Below, piece by piece: positions 45,070 to 53,608 of a stretch of DNA of 64,000 bases. The position numbers and the translations under genes were made by a program. The notes below the pieces were generated by a model. That model was not told the DNA's origin and ran no database searches. It saw nothing but the letters and a program-made list of their open reading frames with translations. Position 1 is the first letter of the stretch. The number at the start of each line of letters is the position of its first letter. Source of the DNA: Gordonia sp. OPL2 (GTDB lineage: Bacteria > Actinomycetota > Actinomycetes > Mycobacteriales > Mycobacteriaceae); NCBI RefSeq assembly GCF_003797825.1, contig NZ_RKME01000012.1, positions 80,108 through 144,107 of the forward strand. Direction: 5' to 3'.

Positions 45070-47019
45070 ATGAAACAGTCTGAACAGTCGACGTTCGCCT
45101 CCCCGCTGGCAATGGGCTCGGTCGTCCTACGCAACAGGTTCGTCTCGGCACCCATGGAACGCAACTACTGCACCGCCGATGGCGCACTGACCCGCGAATA
45201 CATCGACTATCTGGTTCGGCGGGCGCGCGGCGGAGCAGCACTGGTCTTCACCGAGGCGTCATACGTGCGGGCCGACGGGAAGGGAAGGATCCGACAGCTC
45301 GGCGTCGACACCGACGAATGCATCGCGGGGCTCGCCACACTCGCGCGAGAGGTTCACGACCAGGGTGCGCTCCTGGGTGTCGAGCTCAATCACGGCGGCC
45401 GGACCGCTCAGGGTGTGGTCAGTGGATTCGTGCCAGTGGCGCCGACGCCCATCCCCTGCGAGGTGGTCGGCGGCCAGATGCCTGAGCAACTCGACGGCGA
45501 CGACATCGAGCACATCATCGAGTGTTTCGCCGACGCCGCCGAGCGGTGCGCGGGGGCTGGCGTGGATGTCCTGTCACTCCACGGCGGTCATGGCTACCTC
45601 ATCCATCAGTTCCTGTCGCCGGCCTACAACCACCGAGACGACGATTGGGCCGAACCCACCCTGTTCCTCAATCGTGTGATCGACGCCGTGCGCGCACGTG
45701 TCCCGGAAATGACTCTGGGACTACGCTTCTCCGCGTTCGAGGGAAGCCCAGGCGGCCTGACCGCCGAGCAGACTCAAGAGCGCATCGCAGGGGTGTCCAC
45801 GGACAAGCTCGACTTCCTCGACGTCTCCGCGGGAAATTACGAAGCAGGCGAATGGATCATTCAGCCTGGGGAGTGGGACCGCGGACTCCTGCGGAAGTTC
45901 TCGGGGTCCTACGCGCGTCACTACGGCATGCCGGTCGGTGTTGCCGGGCGGATCAGCTCACCGGAAACGGCCGAAGCCATCCTGGCCGGGGCGCAGGCCG
46001 ACTTCCTCAGTATGGCCAGGACACTCCACGCCGACCCCGACTTCCCGAACAAGGCGATCGGCGGCTTGCGATACCGTCCGTGTATCGCGTGCAACTACTG
46101 TATTGATTCTCTTGCGGGAGGGCCGATTCCGTGCACGGTTAACCCATGGGTCGGCCGCGAGGGGGCTGAGCCCGAACCCACGTCGGTCACGGCTGTTCGT
46201 GTGGCCGTCGTCGGAGGTGGGATGGCAGGGCTCGCAGCCGCTAGGGAACTGGCCCGGCTCGGACACCACGTCGATCTCTACGAGCACAGGGATGAGTTGG
46301 GAGGCGACTTTGCACTGGCCGCCCAATTGCGGGAGTACCCCGAGTACCGCCGGATCATCGACTGGTATCTCGCCGAGATTGCGGAACTAGGCATTTCGTG
46401 CCACACCGGGGTACGAGTCGATGCGAGCACCTTCGGCACGTCACGACCGGATGCCATCGTGCTGGCCATCGGAGCGGATGGCTATCGCCCGGATCTGGAT
46501 GTGGTGGATCGGGACGTCCGCGACGTACGAGATTTCTTGCGTGATGGCCGCCCCGCACCCGAAGCCGTCACGATCTACGGCGCCGACAGGGAGGCGGCCG
46601 CTGTCGCGGATGACCTACTGGCGCACGGAACGCGTGTGGTGATGATAGGGCCACAGGAAACGATTGCACACGACGTCGGGCGCCGAGCGAAGATCGTATT
46701 GCTGCCGCGCTTGACCGCCGATCCCAACCTGACGGTCCACCTGAGCTCTCGGGTGTCCGCCGTTCGGGGCGGGCAGATCCTCCTGTCCACCGCAGACGGC
46801 GAGCGCTGGATCGAGGCTCCTGGCGAACTTCTGGTGTCGCAGGGTATCGAACCGTCCACCGAACTGCTGGTCCAGCTCCGCCCGATGGAACCGCCGCTGG
46901 GCGTTCACATGGTCGGCGACGCCGGCCGCGATGGTGGTTCGGTGCACGCCGCGCTGGTCACAGCTGTCGACGTCGCATCGTGTATCGACTCACGTGCCCG
47001 GGAGGTGGCGATCGCATGA
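45070..47019 (+). CDS. Old-yellow-enzyme-type flavoprotein with Fe-S and NAD(P)H domains
   Basis: A 649-residue enzyme of the 2,4-dienoyl-CoA reductase/trimethylamine dehydrogenase class. The FMN TIM barrel (NRFVSAPMERNY to GLRYRPC, residues 20-340) includes GVELNHGGR and the H-x2-H-x-type active site LHGGHGYLIHQFLSP. A 4Fe-4S motif C-x2-C-x2-C-x10-C follows (RPCIACNYC). The FAD/NAD part has VAVVGGGMAGLAAARELARLGHHVDLYEH. Such enzymes reduce or oxidise unsaturated rings and enoyl compounds. A role on a cyclohexenone intermediate fits the cluster. AGGAG is placed 5 bases before ATG 45070 (45067 possible). Confidence 0.88.
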   Translation: MKQSEQSTFASPLAMGSVVLRNRFVSAPMERNYCTADGALTREYIDYLVRRARGGAALVFTEASYVRADGKGRIRQLGVDTDECIAGLATLAREVHDQGALLGVELNHGGRTAQGVVSGFVPVAPTPIPCEVVGGQMPEQLDGDDIEHIIECFADAAERCAGAGVDVLSLHGGHGYLIHQFLSPAYNHRDDDWAEPTLFLNRVIDAVRARVPEMTLGLRFSAFEGSPGGLTAEQTQERIAGVSTDKLDFLDVSAGNYEAGEWIIQPGEWDRGLLRKFSGSYARHYGMPVGVAGRISSPETAEAILAGAQADFLSMARTLHADPDFPNKAIGGLRYRPCIACNYCIDSLAGGPIPCTVNPWVGREGAEPEPTSVTAVRVAVVGGGMAGLAAARELARLGHHVDLYEHRDELGGDFALAAQLREYPEYRRIIDWYLAEIAELGISCHTGVRVDASTFGTSRPDAIVLAIGADGYRPDLDVVDRDVRDVRDFLRDGRPAPEAVTIYGADREAAAVADDLLAHGTRVVMIGPQETIAHDVGRRAKIVLLPRLTADPNLTVHLSSRVSAVRGGQILLSTADGERWIEAPGELLVSQGIEPSTELLVQLRPMEPPLGVHMVGDAGRDGGSVHAALVTAVDVASCIDSRAREVAIA

Positions 47020-47834
47020 CCACAACACCTCAGAGCACGCCGCTGCGCACGCAGATCCCATCGATCGCGCTCGGTACGTGGCCTCTGGTAGGCGCCGACG
47101 CCGAACGGGCGGTGGTGGACGCGTTCGACGTGGGCTACCGCCACATCGACACTGCCACGATCTACGGCAACGAGGACGCTGTCGGTCGGGCGATCGAATC
47201 CAGCGGAGTTTCGCGTGCCGAGCTGTTCGTGACATCGAAACTGCGTGGCTCCGATCATATCTCGGGTGACGTCCGGGGAGCGGTGGAACGCAGCCTCGCT
47301 CGGATGGGACTCGACTACCTCGACATGTACCTGATCCATTGGCCGCTACCACGATTCGACCGGTATGTCGATGCGTTGTTGCGGTGTCGTGAGTCCGGTT
47401 TGATCCGCCATGCAGGAGTGTCGAACTTTCTCGGCAAGCACTTGCGACGAGTAACCGAGATGGTGGGTGAGGCTCCGGCACTCAACCAGATCCAGATGGA
47501 TCCGACACTGTGTCGCATACCGATCCGCGAGGTCGCCGACGAACTGGGCACAGTCGTCGCAGGGTGGAGCCCACTGGGTCGAGGACACGTGCTCGACCAT
47601 CCGGTGGTGGTCGAGATCGCAGGGATGCGGAACTGCTCTCCCGCCCAGGTCGTATTGGCCTGGCACCTGAGCCATGGCGTCCTTCCGGTCGTGCGGTCGG
47701 CCGACGCGACGCGGCAGGCAGAGAACCTGGCGGCCACAGGTATCGCGCTGGAAGCAGACGAGGTCGCGGAGATCGACGCTCTGGATACCGGTGAGGACGC
47801 AGCACGAGATGTCGAGAACGAGGAGCACTTCTGA
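47016..47834 (+). CDS. Aldo/keto reductase, cluster A
   Basis: A 272-residue aldo-keto reductase. The catalytic tetrad is visible: Asp in GYRHIDTATIYGNE, Tyr in the same stretch, Lys in FVTSKLRG, His in YLIHWPLP. HAGVSNF and the NADPH-binding late region (LPVVRSADATRQAENLAA) are normal, though the usual IPKS reads VVRS. It probably reduces a carbonyl (or oxidises an alcohol) on the ring substrate. Translationally coupled: its ATG overlaps the stop of the OYE-type gene by 4 bases (ATGA). Confidence 0.9.
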   Translation: MTTTPQSTPLRTQIPSIALGTWPLVGADAERAVVDAFDVGYRHIDTATIYGNEDAVGRAIESSGVSRAELFVTSKLRGSDHISGDVRGAVERSLARMGLDYLDMYLIHWPLPRFDRYVDALLRCRESGLIRHAGVSNFLGKHLRRVTEMVGEAPALNQIQMDPTLCRIPIREVADELGTVVAGWSPLGRGHVLDHPVVVEIAGMRNCSPAQVVLAWHLSHGVLPVVRSADATRQAENLAATGIALEADEVAEIDALDTGEDAARDVENEEHF

Positions 47835-48913
47835 TGACGATGAGAGTGGCCATAGTCGGTTGTGGAAAGGTCGCAGGCAATCACGCGCGCGCGCTGCAAC
47901 AGGTTCCGGACGTCGAGCTTTTGGCATGCTGCGATACCCAGATCGACCGGGCCGAGCAGTTCGCTGTCCAGTACAGCATTCCCCATGCGCTCGACGGGAT
48001 CAGTGATGTGCTCGCCTTACAACCGGACGCCATCACCGTGTGCACCCCACATCCGGCGCACGAGTCCGTGGTCGTCGCCGCGGCCGCCGCGGGTGTCCAT
48101 GTGCTGTGCGAGAAGCCGATCGCTGTCGACGTTGCGGCCGCCGATCGGATGATCGCCGCCACGGACGAAGCGGGCGTGCTGTTCGGTGTCGTCTTCCAAC
48201 GGAGGCTCTGGCCCGCAGCGCAGCGGATCCGGAACGCCATCGACGACGGCCGGATCGGGACTCCGATACTCGGCGAGGTATCGGTTCTGCTGCACCGGCC
48301 GACTGACTACTACGCCTCGGATCCATGGCGTGGACGGTGGGAGACCGACGGTGGGGGCGTGCTGATGACCCAGGCAATCCATCAGATAGACCTGCTGCAA
48401 TGGTTCTGTGGCACAGCCATTTCGGTTTCAGGTGCCATACGTACTCACGTGCACGGCGAGCACATCGAGACCGAGGACTCCGCCTCGGCACTCGTCACCT
48501 TCGAATCGGGCGCTACAGCGACGATCACCGCGACGACCGCGTTGTCGCACAACCTCGGCAACCGGGTCACGATCGTCGGCGCGAGCGGTGCGGTCGGGAG
48601 TGTCCTGGAGTTCCCTGAGGGACACGAAGGCGTGAACGAACTGTGGACCGTAGACGGCGAGACCGATTTCCTCCCAGTGTTCGGTAGCGATGTAGCGGCT
48701 CAGCAGGACATCGGGGACATCAACAGCCGACTGACACCATTTCACGCAGTGCAGGTTCAGGACTTCGTCGACGCGGTGCGCGAGGGGCGGAGACCGATGG
48801 TGACTGGCAGTGACGCCCGAGCATCGCTGGAGATCGTATGCGCGATCTATGAATCGGCGCGAACCGGGCGGCCGGTAAAGCCTGCTCGGCACGAAAGGGG
48901 AGTGTTCTCGTGA
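47834..48913 (+). CDS. Gfo/Idh/MocA-family oxidoreductase
   Basis: A 359-residue NAD(P)-dependent dehydrogenase. The Rossmann motif is VAIVGCGKVAGNHARAL; the EKPIAVD motif carries the usual catalytic Lys; the C-terminal domain begins near residue 125 (GVVFQRRLWPAAQRIRNAI) and includes GGGVLMTQAIHQIDLLQWF with the catalytic His. Members oxidise polyols, inositols or sugars at one hydroxyl. Together with the TIM-barrel protein of the cluster this recalls IolG/IolE-type cyclitol enzymes. Start shares one base with the previous stop. Confidence 0.9.
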   Translation: MTMRVAIVGCGKVAGNHARALQQVPDVELLACCDTQIDRAEQFAVQYSIPHALDGISDVLALQPDAITVCTPHPAHESVVVAAAAAGVHVLCEKPIAVDVAAADRMIAATDEAGVLFGVVFQRRLWPAAQRIRNAIDDGRIGTPILGEVSVLLHRPTDYYASDPWRGRWETDGGGVLMTQAIHQIDLLQWFCGTAISVSGAIRTHVHGEHIETEDSASALVTFESGATATITATTALSHNLGNRVTIVGASGAVGSVLEFPEGHEGVNELWTVDGETDFLPVFGSDVAAQQDIGDINSRLTPFHAVQVQDFVDAVREGRRPMVTGSDARASLEIVCAIYESARTGRPVKPARHERGVFS

Positions 48914-50646
48914 TCGTGAATGAAGCTGGCAGAGAACAATTCGACAGCGAAGAATTCGACGTCGTCGTGATCGGCTCGGGTGCCGGAGGACTGTCAGCGG
49001 CAGTGGCCGCCGCACACTCGGGAGCGCGCGTACTCGTCGTGGAGAAGACCGACGTGTGTGGTGGTGCCACAGCGTGGTCCGGCGGTTGGATGTGGACTCC
49101 TCGCCATCGCTTCGCTCGCGCAGCCGGAGTTCACGAGGATGTGGCCACCCCGAAGAGCTACCTGCGGTCGCGACTCGGAGACAACTTCGATGAGGCGAAG
49201 GTCGACGCCTACCTCGCCGGTGCGCCGGAGATGGTCGACTTCTTCGAAGAGAACACCGCGCTTGCGTTCACCCCGGGCTCCGGGATCGCCGACATCCACG
49301 GGAGCAGTCCCGGCGCCGCCACCGGTCATCGACAGGTCGGACCTCTCCCGGTACGACTGACGGAGCTCGGACCGGACGTGGCCGCGGTGTTGCGGCGACA
49401 GATGTTTGAGACCTCGTTCCTCGGAATGGGCATCATGGCCGGGCCTGACCTTCAGGCGTTCTTGCACTCGACCCGGTCGGTCGGAGCGTTCGTCCACTGC
49501 GTGCGGCGGGTTGCCCGGCACATGCTCGACCTCGTTCTCTATCGTCGTGGACAGAGCCTGGTGAACGGGACGGCGTTGATCGGACGGCTTCTGCGATCGG
49601 CTTTCGACGCCGGGGTGCAGGTCCGGGTTTCGACGGCGGCGACCGGGTTGCTGACCGACAAGGGCCGAGTGATCGGGGTGAGGCTCGCGGGCCCGACGGA
49701 CACCTACACGGTGACGGCGCGCCGGGGGGTCGTCGTGGCCACCGGTGGGTTCAGTCACGACGTCGACCTGCGTCGTGAGACGTTCGCGCGAACCCCGGCC
49801 GTGCAGGAGCATCGAACACTTCCACCGGCCGGGACGACAACCGGAGACGGTCTACGACTGGCCACAGCGGTTGGCGGACGGCTGGACGATTCGGTCGCCT
49901 CCGCAGCCGCCTACTGCCCCGTCTCAGAGGTTCGCTACGTCAACGGCCGCACCGGTGTCTTCCCGCACATCCTCGACCGCGGCAAGCCAGGGGTCATCGG
50001 AGTGCTTCGCGATGGAAGCCGCTTCGTCAACGAGGCCAACGGTTATCACGACTACACCCTCGGCATGCTGGAGGCGGTTCCCGCCGACGAACAGGTGTGC
50101 TCATGGCTGATCGCCGACGCACGATCCATGCGGCGCTACCCGTTGGGAATGGCCAAACCCTTCCCGGTTCCCAGATTCAACCATCGTCTGTCCGGCTATC
50201 TCCGTAAGGGGCGGACGGTGGCCGAGCTCGCACAGAAATGCGGGATCGACTCCCACGGTTTGGAGAAGACCGTCTCGGTGTTCAACGAGGGTGCCCGACG
50301 GGGTGAGGACCCCGTGTTCGGACGTGGTGACTCGGCATTCAACCGTGCGTCGGGTGATCCGGACAATCCATGGCCCAATCCGAGCCTCGCGCCGATCGAG
50401 AAGGGCCCCTTCTATGCGGTGAAAGTGGTTCCGGGTAGCTTCGGCACGTTCGCCGGTCTGCTCACCGACGAGCGATCGCGCGTGCTCGATCAGACCGACA
50501 CACCGATCGGCGGTCTGTACGCCGTCGGTGTGGACCAGGCGAGTGTCATGGGTGGGCACTACCCGTCGGGGGGCATCAACATCGGACCGGCGATGACGTT
50601 CGGATATCTCACCGGGATCGAACTGGGAAACGAGGCGCGACGATGA
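48910..50646 (+). CDS. KstD-like FAD-dependent dehydrogenase
   Basis: A 578-residue flavoprotein of the 3-ketosteroid-delta1-dehydrogenase/fumarate reductase family. The FAD motif VVVIGSGAGGLSAAVAAAHSGARVLVVEK and TDVCGGATAWSGGWMWTPRH are typical; VVVATGGFSHDVDLR and the C-terminal GGLYAVGVDQASVMGGHYPSGGINIGPAMTFGYLTG complete the cofactor site, and FYAVKVVPGSFGTFAG precedes it. KstD enzymes take two hydrogens from a ring ketone; related flavoproteins desaturate 4-oxocyclohexanecarboxylate. A ring-desaturation step is therefore likely. GTG 48910 has GGGGAG upstream and overlaps the previous stop by 4 bases. Confidence 0.87.
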   Translation: MIVNEAGREQFDSEEFDVVVIGSGAGGLSAAVAAAHSGARVLVVEKTDVCGGATAWSGGWMWTPRHRFARAAGVHEDVATPKSYLRSRLGDNFDEAKVDAYLAGAPEMVDFFEENTALAFTPGSGIADIHGSSPGAATGHRQVGPLPVRLTELGPDVAAVLRRQMFETSFLGMGIMAGPDLQAFLHSTRSVGAFVHCVRRVARHMLDLVLYRRGQSLVNGTALIGRLLRSAFDAGVQVRVSTAATGLLTDKGRVIGVRLAGPTDTYTVTARRGVVVATGGFSHDVDLRRETFARTPAVQEHRTLPPAGTTTGDGLRLATAVGGRLDDSVASAAAYCPVSEVRYVNGRTGVFPHILDRGKPGVIGVLRDGSRFVNEANGYHDYTLGMLEAVPADEQVCSWLIADARSMRRYPLGMAKPFPVPRFNHRLSGYLRKGRTVAELAQKCGIDSHGLEKTVSVFNEGARRGEDPVFGRGDSAFNRASGDPDNPWPNPSLAPIEKGPFYAVKVVPGSFGTFAGLLTDERSRVLDQTDTPIGGLYAVGVDQASVMGGHYPSGGINIGPAMTFGYLTGIELGNEARR

Positions 50647-51470
50647 CGGTCTCATGGGGTCTGGCAGCTCTCACGGTTCTCGACACCGAGCCCATTGATC
50701 AGATCGAACTGGCGCAGCGTCACGGATTTGACACCGTCGGACTGCGGTTGCTGCCTGCTGCACCGGGCACCATTTCATATCCATTGCACACCGATCGGGC
50801 CGCTCTGAGGGCGGTGAGTGCGAGGCTGGCGAGCTCACCGGTCGATGTGTTCGACGTGGAGATCATCAGGATCACTTCGGAGTTCAACGTCGACGACCAT
50901 CGTCGGTTGCTCGACGCGGCAGCTCAACTGGGGGCACGAGCGGTTCTGGTGGCCGGCGATGACCACGATCTCGCCCGGCTCACGGATGCCTACGCACGAT
51001 TGGCGCAGTTGTGCGCTGAGTACGGAATCGCTGCCAGCCTGGAGTTCATGCCATGGACGTCGGTGCCGAACGCATCATCGGCGTTGTCGATCGTCCGGCA
51101 AGCGGACGGACCGGCCCGATCCATTCTCGTCGACACGTTGCACGTCGGGCGGTCTGCCACGACCCTGGACGATCTGGCGGCCATCCCTGTAGAGTGGATC
51201 CATTACGCGCAGTTGTGTGACGGTTCCGTTCCTGCACCCCCGACGAACGACGAACTCATTCGGCAAGCCCGCGAGGAGCGCCTGGTGCCCGGCGAGGGTG
51301 GGCTCGATCTCGGTGGCATCGTCGCATCACTGCCTCCGGCGACCCCCATCAGTATCGAGCTTCCCAATGAACCGATGCGGCGTGTGATCGGCACTGACGC
51401 ATGGCTCGAGCGACTCCTGTCCTCGGCGAAACAGGCAATCGGAGACTCGGCGAGCGCGACGACCCCATGA
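50643..51470 (+). CDS. TIM-barrel sugar-phosphate isomerase/epimerase-like enzyme
   Basis: A 275-residue xylose-isomerase-like TIM barrel (AP_endonuc_2 superfamily). Metal-ligand candidates are the Glu in ASLEFMPW, Asp in ILVDTLH, Gln in HYAQLCDG and Glu in ISIELPNE. Relatives include inosose dehydratase (IolE), hydroxypyruvate isomerase and AsbF-type 3-dehydroshikimate dehydratase, which forms protocatechuate. With a quinate/shikimate dehydrogenase in the operon, a dehydratase making an aromatic product is an attractive but unproven assignment. ATG overlaps the previous stop by 4 bases. It is the last gene of the operon. Confidence 0.82.
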   Translation: MTVSWGLAALTVLDTEPIDQIELAQRHGFDTVGLRLLPAAPGTISYPLHTDRAALRAVSARLASSPVDVFDVEIIRITSEFNVDDHRRLLDAAAQLGARAVLVAGDDHDLARLTDAYARLAQLCAEYGIAASLEFMPWTSVPNASSALSIVRQADGPARSILVDTLHVGRSATTLDDLAAIPVEWIHYAQLCDGSVPAPPTNDELIRQAREERLVPGEGGLDLGGIVASLPPATPISIELPNEPMRRVIGTDAWLERLLSSAKQAIGDSASATTP

Positions 51471-51494
51471 CATGGATACCGGTTCGACGCCCGA

Positions 51495-52061
51495 TCAGTC
51501 CCGTGTCACCTCGTACCGCAGCAGAACGATGCCGCCCGGGAAGGTGCGGTTCTCCACCAGCCGCAACGAGATCCACGACGGCAGCGACGGGAAGAATCGG
51601 AGGCCACCACCGATGGCGGTGGGCGCGACCACGAGCCGGAACTCGTCCACCAGACCGGCCTGCACGATCGGCGCGGCCAGCGTCGCGCCGGCGACCTCCA
51701 TCTGGCCGTCGGTCTCGGCTTTCAGCCTCGTGACCACCTCGACCGGGTCGCCGCGTTCGAGGCGCGAGTTCCAGTCGACCGATTCCAGGGTCTGGGAGAA
51801 CACGACCTTGGGCATCTCGCGCCAGACCTGCGCGAAGTCGGTGATGATCGGGCCGGCGTCGGGGTCCTGGTCAGCGGTCGGCCAGTACGCGGACATGAGT
51901 TCGTAGAGCCGCCGCCCGTACAGCGACAGCACCGTCTCCCGCTCGAAGTCGTTCCAGTACTGGTGCAGTTCCTCGTCCGGATCCGACCAGTTGATGTTTC
52001 CCTGTGCGTCGGCGATGTAGCCGTCCACCGAGACGTTGAAGCCGTAGATGAGTGTGCCCAT
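51495..52061 (-). CDS. Dihydrofolate reductase-like (RibD C-terminal) protein
   Basis: A 188-residue protein with the RibD C-terminal/DHFR-like fold: LIYGFNVSVDGYIAD at the N-terminus, LYGRRLYELMSAYW, KVVFSQTLESVDWNSRL and MEVAGATLAAPIVQAGLVDEFRLVVAPTAIGGGLRFF. Such stand-alone proteins are common NADPH reductases of unknown substrate. ATG 52061 gives the family-typical start; the frame extends to 52094. It lies between the two catabolic clusters and need not belong to either. Confidence 0.87.
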   Translation of the reverse strand: MGTLIYGFNVSVDGYIADAQGNINWSDPDEELHQYWNDFERETVLSLYGRRLYELMSAYWPTADQDPDAGPIITDFAQVWREMPKVVFSQTLESVDWNSRLERGDPVEVVTRLKAETDGQMEVAGATLAAPIVQAGLVDEFRLVVAPTAIGGGLRFFPSLPSWISLRLVENRTFPGGIVLLRYEVTRD

Positions 52062-52103
52062 GTAGGTCAGACTGCACGGCGGGCCGGAACTCATCGCCCG
52101 TTT

Positions 52104-53351
52104 TCAGCCGAACCGTTCCGCCAACCATCCACCGATCTCGGCGGCCGCGAGGCTCGCCCCGGTCGGCGCGCCGTCCCGGATCGGTCCGCCGAAGTGGGTT
52201 CCCTCGACACGGACTGCGACGACATCGTCCGTGCCGAGGGCGTTCATCATCTCCACCGCATCCTCGGGGAAGCACGCCTGATCGCCGGTCAACTCGACGA
52301 AGAGCGTCGGTACGCGCACCCCCGGCGCGCAGCGGAGGAAGCCGGCATTGCTGGACAGGCCCGACCAGGTGGACAGCCAGGCGTCCGGCGTGGCCAGGCG
52401 GCCGAAGCCGACCAGTCCGTAGTCGGTGAGGTCGGGTCGTCGGCCGAAGAGGGATCCGTACGGTCGATCGTTCGGGCTCAACGAGAGATCGACAAACCGT
52501 AGGTCGGCATCGGTGCGGTGCACGGTCATCACTCGTGGGGCCAACGATGCACGACGGTCGGCGGCGTCGCCGGACTGCTTGAAGCGTGCTCGCGCGCGGG
52601 CGGTGTCGGCCACGAGTTCCCGCGCGACTGCGTCCAGGCGTTCGATCCGGGCGTGTTGGGCGGCGCGGTAGGTCTCGATGAACTCCGCGCTGTACGACGA
52701 GGATTCGGGTGGTTCGGCGAACCCGTTGGCCGGGTCGAACGGGTTGAGTGCGGGGTCGACACTCAGCGGGTCGTTTTCGTCGATCACCGATGGATCGATG
52801 AGCCGGAGCAACAGCTGTCCCTGTCCCGGATGCGGGGCCATGAAGATCGCGCCGTCGGGAACGGGCATGTCGGTGCCGGCGAGATCGACGGAACGCCCGG
52901 CCGGCGTCGACGACAGGCGTGCCGCGGACGCCAGCCCTGCCTGTTCGTGATAGAAGGCGAACAGGGCGCCACCGCCCGAGTGTCCGAGCGTGAGGACCGA
53001 GTCGAACTCCCTGTCGCGCAGGAACACCTGTCCCGCTGCGACGTCGAGGAGCGCCTGCTCGTGGACGAGCGACAGGTCGTTGTTCACCGATCGTGTGCCC
53101 TGGGTCCAGACCGCGAAACCGCGGGCGAGGAGTTCGGGAACGAGCACGTGATGGGTGAGGTCCTGACGCGGGTGCATCAGGGCGACGACCGTCGTGGCGC
53201 CCGGCACGGTCCTCAGTACCCCGGTGACCTTCGCGCCGTCGGCGGTCGACAACTCGTGCACCGACGTCGTCGTGTCGGACGGCTGTTCGGCGGATTCGAT
53301 GTACCGACCGGCCCCGAGTCGCGCGGTGTCCGCCGCGGTCGAGACGCTCAT
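52104..53351 (-). CDS. Alpha/beta hydrolase, cluster B
   Basis: A 415-residue cytoplasmic alpha/beta hydrolase. VVALMHPRQDLTHHVLVPELLARGFAVWTQ starts the core, the nucleophile is in LTLGHSGGGALFAFYHEQAG (about residue 135), an acid candidate is in LFVELTGDQACFPEDAV and the histidine in RVEGTHFGGP. A helical insert (about residues 200-300) forms a cap. It may hydrolyse a thioester, ester or C-C bond in the pathway. ATG 53351 overlaps the stop of the 86-residue gene by 4 bases; the frame continues upstream without support. Confidence 0.85.
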   Translation of the reverse strand: MSVSTAADTARLGAGRYIESAEQPSDTTTSVHELSTADGAKVTGVLRTVPGATTVVALMHPRQDLTHHVLVPELLARGFAVWTQGTRSVNNDLSLVHEQALLDVAAGQVFLRDREFDSVLTLGHSGGGALFAFYHEQAGLASAARLSSTPAGRSVDLAGTDMPVPDGAIFMAPHPGQGQLLLRLIDPSVIDENDPLSVDPALNPFDPANGFAEPPESSSYSAEFIETYRAAQHARIERLDAVARELVADTARARARFKQSGDAADRRASLAPRVMTVHRTDADLRFVDLSLSPNDRPYGSLFGRRPDLTDYGLVGFGRLATPDAWLSTWSGLSSNAGFLRCAPGVRVPTLFVELTGDQACFPEDAVEMMNALGTDDVVAVRVEGTHFGGPIRDGAPTGASLAAAEIGGWLAERFG

Positions 53352-53608
53352 CGGTCGGCTGCCTCGGTTGGCTCGATCCGCAATGCATCCTTGTCCCACT
53401 GCGTGATCCGCGAATCGATCAGACCGGCGACGCTGCTGTACCAGACCGCGTGCCGACAACCGGTCGCGCGACGGTCCACGACGATCGCGTCGTCGGCGGT
53501 GACGCGGAAGTACGGCCCGAGGTGATCCACCGTGACGTCGGGATCCTGACCGGCGACGGCGGCCACCGGCTTGTTCTCCGGGACGTCCAGGATGAACAGG
53601 GTGGTCAT
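53348..53608 (-). CDS. 86-residue protein of unknown function, cluster B
   Basis: A small soluble protein translated between the VOC enzyme and the alpha/beta hydrolase, with 4-base ATGA overlaps at both ends, so it is almost certainly real. The sequence has an N-terminal strand (TLFILDVPENKPVAAVAG), then DHLGPYFRVTADDAIVVDR and RHAVWYSSVAGLIDSRITQWDKDALRIEP. No catalytic motif or membrane helix is visible. It may be a small subunit or chaperone for a neighbouring enzyme. I do not recognise the family. Confidence 0.78.
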   Translation of the reverse strand: MTTLFILDVPENKPVAAVAGQDPDVTVDHLGPYFRVTADDAIVVDRRATGCRHAVWYSSVAGLIDSRITQWDKDALRIEPTEAADR

